From Dipetalonema caudispina (taxonomy: Eukaryota; Nematoda; Chromadorea; Rhabditida; Onchocercidae): 14,383 nt of DNA. Shown here piece after piece: positions 1 through 9,100 of the stretch. The position numbers and the translations under genes were made by a program. How positions within the stretch are numbered: position 1 is the first letter of the stretch; every line of letters starts with the position of its first letter. The DNA is taken from NCBI GenBank assembly GCA_013365325.1, contig JABVXV010000694.1:1-14383 (forward strand), read 5' to 3'. Below the pieces are notes generated by a model. It had not been told where the DNA came from and searched no databases. It was given only the letters and a program-made list of their open reading frames with translations.

Positions 1-451
1 TATTTACTCAAAATGATAATGGCATATGTAAAAAAAGAAAGAATGCAGCAACAGTGGTTAAGTGGTAAAGATTATCAAAAATTACCATAAATTAATTAAT
101 ATAATTGACCAAATATGATTTGATGATAAAAGAACAAGGACGGGTCCTGCCTCTTATACCAAAGGGTTTTATGATATATATATATGAAGTAGGAGGGGTC
201 TACCACCGTAAACAGAGTTGCATCTAAGTTAGATAAGGAATTGCCAAAGTTGACATGTGTTGGATCATAAGTTTAATTTACCGAAATTGATGTGCGATTA
301 TGAACAAGTGATAGATATGTGCTGAATACTTAATCGTAAACAAAATTGTTGTTGAGTTAAATGATGCAAGACTTTAAATATCACAAATTATATTAAATTT
401 TGTTTTTTCGGAAATTTAACATACCTTGTAATAAAATTATCTCGATTTTTC

Positions 452-1003
452 CTACAACAATTGCATCTGTTGTTGCTTTTCAGTCCCAGTCATTTCGTTT
501 GCTAAATTGTAATTGGGCATGTAACGATTTTTTTTAGGAGTAGGTTCCTCTCCGAATTTTTCAATTAGAATTTTTCTTATGACTTCCTTCTGAGGAGCAA
601 TTTCATAGCCGCTAACAGCTGTTGCTCGAAAAATTGAAACAATACATTTCCAAATAACTGTAGTAATTTGTGGACTAATTCATCTTATAAAGTGTTTTTA
701 ATGAATGTCACAGGGTCAAGGATATCCTCACCCTTGTTTACGATGATTATAACACAAATGTAACCTTGTTTATCCTTAAATCTAATAAGATTGTACGTAT
801 AATAGATCACTCCCAGTCACATCTGTACATATAGGGTGGGACTTTCAGAAGAAGACTTGGGATTGAAGGTCTTCTCTAAAAGTCACTGGGAAAAAAGGTC
901 AGTGTCGTAGTAAATAGTTGCTTCTAGCTAATTACAGCCCTTCTGTCACGTCCATTGTATGAATTCTTTTGTTCTTCAAGTAAACTTTCACAATAATTCT
1001 TGT
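452..1003 (-). CDS. Probable 3' part of a minus-strand gene, three exons, unrecognised product
   Basis: I read three exons in transcript order at 1003-936, 781-732 and 657-452, with the stop TAG at 454-452. Every border is AG/GT (acceptors TTTCACAG, CTTATTAG, ACTACAG; donors CT|GTAATT and GG|GTGAGG). The phases agree: 2 then 1, with no frame break over 324 nt. The joined product is 107 residues and has the mixed composition of real protein, unlike the Ile/Tyr/Asn/Lys-rich noise around it. It includes an aliphatic stretch YICVIIIVNK, then GYEIAPQKEVIRKILIEKFG and a polar tail ending KQQQMQLL. No family was recognised. The aliphatic stretch is too short to call a membrane segment. The 5' exons and start codon were not found, so the gene is incomplete. 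Each piece alone is short enough to arise by chance; the joint phase agreement is the main support. Confidence 0.45.
811..891. other. Nested imperfect inverted repeat (potential stem-loop)
   Basis: The outer arms are 7 nt (811-817 and 885-891) and perfectly complementary. The inner arms at 841-858 and 866-883 pair over nearly all of 18 nt, with one bulge on each side and a G-T type mismatch, around a 7-nt loop. The element lies inside the proposed intron 782-935 of the minus-strand gene. It could be a small inverted-repeat element or an intronic RNA hairpin; nothing in the sequence identifies it further. Confidence 0.4.
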
Positions 1004-2740
1004 CTGTGAAACAATAAATTACTCAAATCAACAGAAAAAACTTCGACAATAATAGCTGTCTCTTTTTAGACGAGATATTGTTTTGAAAGATTTTTGTTAG
1101 TTTGGTTGATGAAGAGAAATCTTTTTTTTTTTTGATTGTCTTATGTTAAAATTTGTAATGTGGGATGCCTTTCTTTGTTCATTATTGTTCGATGGAATAT
1201 TAATTGTTGAAGCAATAAGATATCATTAGCCAGGTAAGGTATGACATAAAACGGTTGGATTACTATTACTCATTTCTCTTCCATATGTTGGAAGAGATAA
1301 AGTTGAATGATGATATGGTTATTAAAAAGTTCATTTTTCACAATTTAATGTGACTATATTTATATATCATTTAACCAATCCTTTATTTCTATCTACCGCT
1401 CTTCAACGTTGTTGTAGTTAACTTTCGTTCTCTTCAATCAAATCGCTTAAAGACCGCCTTGTTTGTCCACTTGATCTTTTTACTTTTAATGCGTAAACAA
1501 AATTACGAATAATGTAAATTGTTTTCAAGTGTAATATATACTTCTCAACTTTTCCGACGCTCACTTTAATACGGTTTTGTAGTACTGGGTGAAATATTTA
1601 CACATCTGAGTATTAACATATAGACTAAATTAGAAAACTGTTGCTTTTAAATTTCACTAAGTAACTAAAAGGAAGAAAAACCCAATTACAAGAAAGGTGT
1701 ATTCTGTTCATAGACACAATTGAAGTTAATCAAAATTTTCGAAACCTAAGTTAAGTTCATAAATCATTTCAATAATACTTTAACTGTATATTTCACTATC
1801 CAAATTATTCAAATTCGCATTTTCTGTGTCAATATTATATTTTTTTTGTTTAACCCAGATAAATCAGTATTAAAATAATTAGACGTTAGCATGATGGATA
1901 ATTATACTGGTGATATTATGTACCGTATCACGCTGCATTATCAGATAACTATATTATGCAATTTTAAAAAAGTCGAGTATTTCTATAAGATTGCTCAGAG
2001 TCTGGGTATTTTTTTAGAATTATACTTAAATACGAGAATGTTTGAAATTGAAGTTGGATAAAATACTTATATATTTGCTTTTTGCTATCATCAGCTGTAC
2101 ATATTCTTCAACGCATCAGCAATTCAGTTGTATTCTAACATTAAATTTTGAAATTTCGTTAAGATTTGAAAAAATTAAGATAAATTACTGTACCAAAAAA
2201 GTAATTACTATCATTTCCAAACTTATCATTATTTCTTTTATAATTTAGAAAGTTCGAATTAATCTTCAATCAACAAACAGAACAGCTCTATACTAAATTA
2301 ATAAATTATTTGAATTCTTAAATTAAAAACAATTGAATTTCACTTAATTTTCAAGTGTTAAATTGATTACAATAAATAAATAATTATTAAAAATACATTT
2401 TTTTCATTTTCTTAATTTTTTTCACTAATTTATAACATATTTTTGATACTACAATTCAGTCTCTTCCTTTTTTTTCGTGCTCTAATACCTACGTATATAC
2501 ATGATTGATTAATCCTGACCTTTCGTTTATCATAATGAAAAAGTGGAGCTATTTGCAGTAAAAACGTGGGAAAAAAAAAGGTGCGTGGAACATTCATTGT
2601 TGAGCATAAAAAGGAATTGTCATTTTTCTTTATTCGATATGCGAGATATATCAACGTATTGCTTTTGCTAACAATGATACACACTCTGCGATACATAGAT
2701 AGACATACACGTACATTTATGTATATATACATACACATAT
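1004..2740. other. AT-rich stretch without a supported gene
   Basis: No exon chain could be built here on either strand. The stretch holds poly-T runs, a small perfect hairpin with 8-bp arms at 1275-1282 and 1290-1297, and an isolated minus-strand ORF at 1608-1433 that is described as a finding. A plus-strand ORF at 2042-2248 is rich in Ile, Lys and Ser and looks like AT-biased noise. If the minus-strand gene at 452-1003 has further 5' exons, they should lie in this stretch. Confidence 0.5.
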
Positions 2741-2742
2741 AC

Positions 2743-2769
2743 ACATACATACATACATACATACATACA
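2743..2769. repeat. ACAT tetranucleotide microsatellite
   Basis: About six uninterrupted ACAT units sit inside a wider stretch (about 2690-2785) of degenerate ATAC/ATAT repeats. The long open frames across it on both strands, rich in Tyr, Ile, Met, His and Cys, result from the repeat and are not genes. Confidence 0.9.
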
Positions 2770-3037
2770 CTCATACATATATATGCCCATATCCAAATAT
2801 TTCTCATTGCATATGATTCAGTCTTCGAATGATGTGTAAGCTATTTTGTTAGGTTATGATTCCTTTGGATGGGAGCAATATTTTCAATAATATGAGAAAT
2901 TAATTTTTTTTTATTTTATTTGAAATATTTTTGTTATTATTTGATCGTTGCAAAAGAAAAAACAAAAATTTATTGCTCATTTTATAATTGATTAAATATT
3001 GTTTATCTAACTGTAATTTTCATCTATTAAATTTCAG

Positions 3038-3113
3038 GAGTGCATTATTGATGAAACAAAAAGTATTAAAGATGGGATTGGTAGTAGATGATAGCATACC
3101 TGTTGAAAAAGAG
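3038..3113 (+). other. Candidate 5' exon of gene 1 (possible trans-splice acceptor)
   Basis: A strong nematode-style acceptor (TAAATTTCAG, ending at 3037) is followed 13 nt later by an ATG at 3051 that opens the frame MKQKVLKMGLVVDDSIPVEK. An ATG this close to an acceptor is what trans-splicing of a spliced leader would give. The proposed donor GAG|GTTTTT at 3114 is weak. It would end in phase 0 and could join in frame to 3710 (after AATTTCAAG), giving gene 1 a longer N-terminus. It could instead be an untranslated exon or chance. Confidence 0.3.
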
Positions 3114-3751
3114 GTTTTTTTTTTTCTTTCATTTTACCATGAATTTTTCTTCTTTTTTCTCTCCTTGTTAATATGTACAATTTAATTTTATAATTTTTCA
3201 TGAAAATTTTTACATATAATATTATCAAATTTATTACTTATCTGATTTATGGTACTGATGTTCATACCTGTAGTATTTATAATGAATAGATATGAAATTT
3301 CCTGACATTCACTTTTAGCATATTAAGTTAGTAGTATATACTTATGCGAGAGATGCATGCATAGTAAGGGAATTAATTCACCAATTTTCTATTTTGTACA
3401 TTTTAAAAGATGATCGATATCGAATATTATCATCTATAAGTGTGTGATAATGAAAAGTAGTAATGAAGTAAAGGTGTTACCATATTCTGCATGCAGAATT
3501 TATTATTCATTGGGTAGAAGAGATTGATAAGACTTTTTTCGATTACATCAATTTCTGAAATGAGAAGTAAAAATTATATAGAATGTTGGATTTGTCGAGC
3601 TCAGATCTTTCAATCATTTGTTCTTATTATATTTTTAGTCTTTATTAGGTAATTTAGTAATGCAAAGAATATCACTAAAACAATGCCCTTTTTAATTGAG
3701 AATTTCAAGTGTACATTAGAATATTATCGGAAAGTTAAGGTTTCCAATAAT

Positions 3752-5950
3752 ATGCATGGGAGAAATGAAGTGACTAGTACTTTAACGTTTAACGATGAGG
3801 ATTGGGAAGCAATTTTTGGCACTGAAGATGAAGTAGACGATGCAAAAGAGCCAAGCCCGAATAGTGAACCAGATGCGGAGAAGCGAAAGCAAGATGTTGA
3901 GTCAAAGAGTGTAGCCAAATTGATATCTACAAAGAACAACTCCGAAATTCCAACAATTTATTCTCGGTGGTAAGCAGTTTTCATCTAAATTTAAGACTTG
4001 TTCCAATTATGTCCCGGCAGAATACCGAATAAAGATGTTCCAAAATTTACCATAACTTTTTTTTTAACCCATGAATCAAGTCTTTTGTAAAGAAAACTGA
4101 AATCGTTATATTTTGTAAAAAATAAAGTACAGTGATATTGTTAATATCTTTGAATTAGAGAAATACCTTCTTTTTTTTCCTTTGCTTTTCTTTAGTGCCA
4201 TTGTTTTAGCACTGCTTGTTCCTCGACGAACCCCATTACATCCATCGGTAATTCAGGAATATCTTTGTCAGTTCAAAGAACACGGGATACTGTGGATCCA
4301 GTAAAACAGACGCAGGGTACTTTATCAAGTAGTCAGTTTTTGTTCGTGTTGAATTGTAAGTAAGGATTGGGGAAGCCTATATTTCAGTATTATGCGTAAT
4401 GACTTTAAGACTCCTAGTCTATGGCTCTTTAGCTGTATGAAACAAAAAAAAATGGGCCTGAAAGAATGGTTAATTCCAATTTTTCCAGTTATTACACTAT
4501 CGTCTATCTTTTTATTTCTAATAATTTCAATGTATGAATTAGCTCCATTTTCGTAATCTTCCCATTTGTAATTATCATGAAGGGAGCTGTCCATTCATTA
4601 CTGTTAATACCAAAAATATAGATGAATGGTTCTATCCAAAAGTTTCATGAAGCAAATGTTCAACATACCAGCATGCTTGTATCATCCCTTTTGTCTCTTC
4701 ACTAAATAAATTAAGAGTGTTTTAGACCACATCACTCATAATAGTTGTAATGATTTGATAAGTTGATTATGTTGCAGTGGTTGTAATGGATTTATGCATG
4801 AAACGTGAGCAAAAACTTCGCGCCGAGGGTAACATCATAGAAGCGAATGCGTTAAGTGCCGTTGGTTTCTCTATTATGAATCTAATGGCAAAAGTAATGG
4901 AATTGTTGCAATCAAATGGTTCCTTTCTGTTTTTGTTATTAAAATATATAAATTCCTGGATGAAAATTAAACGGTTATGATTGGAAATAATAAAGATTTC
5001 GGTCAGCTACCTAATAGGATTCTGACACAAATTTCATTGTTTAGAGAGCATACATGCTGGAAGTTTGATGTTAGAAGCAATTAAAGCATCAATGAATAAA
5101 GGATCGGATGAATGGGAGAGTTTGGTATTATGTGCGGGCAGTATTCATGCATTGATTGATGAAGTGCAGATGAAAAGCGCAGATTTGAATGGTGTGGAAC
5201 AACTGGAAATGATAAATGAAACGAAAAAGAAGCTGGATAAAGAAGAGCGTGCAACGAAGGTTGATTTATCATATTTATGCTGTTTTTGCTATCAATTAAT
5301 ACACTAAAAAGAATTTAGGGCTCACAAGCTTTTTCGTTCATTCTCTTCTCTAGAAGGATTTCAAAAATGAGAAGATGTCTGGTGAGGCTGCATTGTGTCA
5401 ACTAAAAAACCTTAAGCAGATGGCGTATTACTTACAGATTATCTGATACTGTGAAAAATGATTGTTTTTCAAGATACTTTATAGCCATCGCTAAGCTCTT
5501 TAAGACTTTGTGGTAATATCCATTGAGTGAGATACCTAGTAGAAAACGTCTCTCAGGTATTGTACTGAATTTGTTTTTAATAACAGTATACTGTAAAACT
5601 AGTAGAAAGGAGTTAGGTGATTGCAGGATAACATAACGTTATTTTTCCATAGAATACTGATACTTGTATTACTAAGATTAAGATACGTTACTGAGATTTA
5701 TGCTGTACGTTATTGATTTTCTTGGCAAAATATATATCATTTTGTTGGTTAGTTGGCGAATGAAAGGAAAAAACGAAAGTGGGAAGCTGTGTATGCAAAG
5801 AAACAAGAAGAAGCTAACAAAAAGCGTAAATGCCGTGCGATGCAGCGAACTGAATCACAATCATTCTTATATCCTCCAACTCATCAAGCAGAACATTATA
5901 TGGAAGCGTCCGATGTAACTATTACAGAATTTGCTGTTAAATTTGCTTAA
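3752..5950 (+). CDS. Gene 1: five-exon gene, about 296 aa, acidic N-terminus and basic coiled-coil C-terminus, unrecognised
   Basis: The exons are 3752-3969, 4210-4355, 4778-4893, 5047-5259 and 5753-5950 (stop TAA 5948-5950). Donors include GTG|GTAAGC and AATT|GTAAGT. Phases run 2, 1, 0, 0 without a break. The ATG at 3752 is chosen because it opens the clearly protein-like frame; the frame is open upstream to an in-frame ATG at 3683. Residues 1-50 are acidic (FNDEDWEAIFGTEDEVDD). A Ser/Thr-rich linker follows to about residue 120. Next come about 110 residues of predicted amphipathic helices (EGNIIEANALSAVGFSIMNL, then LMLEAIKASMNKGSDEWESL). The tail is highly charged (KKKLDKEERATK, NERKKRKWEAVYAKKQEEAN) and ends TITEFAVKFA. 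The helical part faintly recalls the C-terminal homology domain of AFF/AF4 transcription-elongation scaffolds, but only by eye. A nuclear location is plausible from the basic clusters. The exon 3-4 border (4893/5047) is the least certain, because several AGs follow one another. Confidence 0.72.
5354..5446 (+). other. Candidate alternative or internal exon of gene 1
   Basis: Inside the 493-nt final intron of gene 1, the best polypyrimidine acceptor of the region (TTCTCTTCTCTAG) opens phase 0, exactly as required by the donor at 5259. The frame reads KDFKNEKMSGEAALCQLKNL and continues to a stop TGA at 5444-5446. As an alternative last exon it would add 30 residues. A donor TCTG|GTGAGG after 5381 could instead make it internal, leading through a possible 17-nt microexon at 5540-5556. 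The composition is protein-like and continues the charged helical character of the flanking exons. Confidence 0.4.
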
Positions 5951-6026
5951 AAATGATCGAATTATTCATATTTTCTTAACTGCTATTGTATACTATTGCG
6001 TGAAGTTTTTGCTTTATGCAAATTTG

Positions 6027-6032
6027 AATAAA
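6027..6032 (+). terminator. Polyadenylation signal AATAAA of gene 1
   Basis: A canonical AATAAA lies 77 nt after the gene 1 stop codon and is the only canonical one between genes 1 and 2. The next 80 nt are T-rich up to the acceptor that starts gene 2, as is usual in nematode intercistronic regions. Confidence 0.6.
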
Positions 6033-6137
6033 TGCAAGTATGTATTCTTATAAACTGTTCACTTTTTACGCATTCCTTTCATTATCAGTACTCTTTTGTT
6101 CATTGACTGTTTCCAGGGAGGTGGGAGCGCCATATTA
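6033..6137 (+). promoter_or_regulatory. Short intercistronic region with putative trans-splice acceptor at 6115-6116
   Basis: Only about 85 nt separate the gene 1 AATAAA from a strong acceptor, CTGTTTCCAG, and the gene 2 ATG follows 21 nt after it. No upstream coding exon fits this acceptor. This spacing matches the roughly 100-nt gap seen between genes of nematode operons, where the downstream mRNA receives a spliced leader. The operon call is an inference; a conventional outron or 5' UTR intron is the alternative. Confidence 0.5.
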
Positions 6138-9100
6138 ATGGCTGCGAATAAATTCAAAGTTCGTAAGGAGGAACGACGAAAGCAAATCAAAAAGAAATCT
6201 CAGATCATTGAGGAGCGCAAATGTTTACCCCAGTCAAATGTTTCAGATACAAGTCTTCAAGGTACTAATAATCTTCAGATATTTTAACAGAAGTTCATCA
6301 TAACAGCTATCAGTCCTTTTTAATTCACTCCAAAGAAAACGGTTCAAGCAATATATTGGTGATACTTTACTACCATAGTAATAGAGTTCCTCTAGTTTGT
6401 TGTATCAGCTTTTGTTTTCTGCAGTGGACTGAGAATGAATTGGTAGCTGTTATTTGAACGTTTGAGAAATTTGTATGTCTTCAATAATTTCAATGTGATA
6501 ATGAAGTGTCACCAGTTTTAACGTTTGGAAAATAACCTTAGAAGATAATACGGCATTTAAATTTAAATTTAGATTAATATTTCAGTCATGCCGAACTTGC
6601 CTGAGGATAAAAGCTTCACTGGCCCAATAAGTGCCGAAGCTCTAATGGAGGAATACGAAGAATCTGATTCAAGTAATTCGATTACTTTACCGACATTTCC
6701 GGTTTGTTGCGAATATTTATTTGATGTTAGTTATTTTTAGCAATAGAATAAGGCTTTTGCTTTTTTCCATTTTTAATCTGTTTTAATCCGTAGATAACCG
6801 CAATAGCTTTAAAGACTGGCAAATGTTGCTTTATTTTCTTTTTGGGACACCGTAGGTTTCAGAGTACTCGAAATTTCTTCTTTTTGTTTTCATGTTGACG
6901 GGCGTTTGAACACTCAGACGAGAATTTTTGGTTCAACTAAATGAACGAGTGAAAGCCATGTCAGTGAAGTCAAGAATTTTGAATCATACATTACCAAATA
7001 GGAACATCGTTAAAGGTTCAAGGAGATGCTAATCGTCACTGTTTACAACGATCACATTCTTTTGCATTATCCTCAACAGAAGCGCCTACGAAGTGTCGTT
7101 TGTCAAATCACATTCAAAATAATGTTGGTAATTCTTCTCTTTAGTGTACATAGAATTACTTATTTGTAATCATTAATTTATTGCGAAATCCTTCCCTAAT
7201 TCTTTGTTTCCAACCGTATTTATCTTTATTTAATTTCTAAATTCTTTAAGGAACTAAATCTCATCTTAGTTTCGTTAATTTTAATTCCAAAATCTTCTTT
7301 AAAATGGCCATAAATGATTTTTTGATGAATCATGTGGCAACTATTTTGTGGTTTTCTTTTAAATTAGACAACTTTCGAAAGTGGTTGTATTTTGAGTATT
7401 CGTTGTTCTTCTAACAAGCAAAAATCTTTTTTTCGCACAAAAGCTTTTACCATTTTCCGTTTCACATAGATTTCGGGGATAGTTTTGGTAAAATCATTAA
7501 ATTACTGTAAAGCTTTATTTCGTGGACTTGAATTGGAAATTAATTCATCTTTCCTGCAACATCATAATTTTTCCCTTACGTTTCAAATTTATAAGTTTTT
7601 TATTACATGTAAAAATGGACTGGAGTCCTGCAAATCCTAAGGGTCTATTATGTTTTCCTTCTGAACGAAGCTTTCTTTTTTCAGCTTCCTGTAATTGAGA
7701 AAGCTAACTGTCCGAGCCTCGCTAGTAACATTTCGAACCAATCAGTAGCATCATCACGCTCCTCAGTTGATGTCAAAATCTCCAGTCCATCTGGAAGATC
7801 GCAGCTAGATACCGGTTCAACAAATACCACGAATCCGATTAGAGCAAAGTCGGTATTATAGCAGCCTTATTTATAACTTTCTAACCACGCTTCATAGATA
7901 CGCATCTGAATTTTTGATATGTGAAATTCTGCGGTTCTTTTCACCAGAAATTTTTTCCTGTAGTATAATGCACGGAATGCATGTTTTTAGATTTGTTACT
8001 CAGCTAGCTCGAAAATATGGTAATTTGAATTTTGTGAAGATTCGGAAAGCTGGTGCAAAGCTAAATGACGGCGATAAATTGCGACCAAAGGGAAAGTATG
8101 TTCATTCGACAACTTAGTTTAATTATATATGCATATATAATTGAAAACTTACAAGTTTTACGTAGCCTGGGGTGTTTCTTTCTTTTCTTCTTTTCTATAC
8201 AATGTGCAATGCTGAATGCTTTTTCCATGTATTTGAAATTTATGTTTTCTTAAATTTATAAGACTCTCTGCTGTACTTAACTCAAGGATGTGTTTTAGAA
8301 ATGTACTTTTTGCTGCCGAGAGTAAATATTCTGTGATTGAAATATCGAATGACCCAAATGCAACAACGGTAAGTTTCTCCAAGTTATGAGTACTGTTACC
8401 GTTGTTTTTTGGAAATACTGTATTCCTTCACTCAAAGTGTTTTCAGGATGTTGTGGATCTTATCGGATTTAGTGATTATCGCAAGAAATATCCCCGTGGT
8501 TCAGCAATTATGCCAGAAGTAAGTGACTAAAGTATTTTTTCTTCTGTATCTTTATGCTAGATGATTTATAAACTTATTTAAAATTACATATGGATTCTTG
8601 GATGCTTGTAACGACGAACTGTTAGATAATGTGAATGACGGAACATCTCTTATTTAATTCGAGACTCATTGGATGAATCTGGGAGCTCATCAATGAGTTT
8701 TCAAAATTTACGTTTTGGATATCTGAATGAAACGTAGTGAATGTTAGGTGGTTAAAAGTTAGTGTTGATGGTATTCTCTCCTAAGCATTTCTTTTTCATT
8801 GTTTGTTTTGAATTTCTTCTTCTATACTTATTATTTCATTACTTCTTTTCCATTTGTTAGAACAGTACATCACTGAATAATGAGCTAGGACGTGAGCTAG
8901 CTATAGAAGCGTCACATGGGAACTGTGATCTGTATCTGCGGTAGGTCATAATTAAACTATGCTGAATACCATACAACATTGAAAATATGAGCAAGGTCCT
9001 TAGATTGTGAAACGACGATATTAATGTTTTGCTGAATCTATTAAAAAGTCAATTTTTCAAACTGCTGAAATTCTGAGCAGGATTTTATTGGAATAAGCGA

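Noticed and set aside
2042..2248. Plus-strand ORF of 68 residues
   Set aside because: Composition is Ile/Lys/Ser/Leu-rich as expected from AT-rich noise, with no splice context and no recognisable motif.
2430..2832. Overlapping ORFs on both strands around the ACAT repeat
   Set aside because: Their length comes from the stop-poor tetranucleotide repeat, and the translations are repeat text (MYVCMYVY and similar).
3034..3228. Minus-strand ORF of 64 residues
   Set aside because: Lys- and Arg-rich antisense reading of a T-rich intron, with no supporting splice sites.
4325..4594. Minus-strand ORF of 89 residues
   Set aside because: Lies antisense to a well-supported exon end (4355) and the following intron of gene 1. 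No phase-compatible partners were found.
5700..5918. Second plus-strand frame over gene 1's last exon
   Set aside because: It overlaps the frame that fits the donor phase at 5259 and reads through the acceptor without a splice border.
8065..8382. ORFs on both strands overlapping 8096-8298
   Set aside because: They run through an intron with clear borders (AA|GTATGT, TGTTTTAG) or are antisense to the exon 8299-8368.
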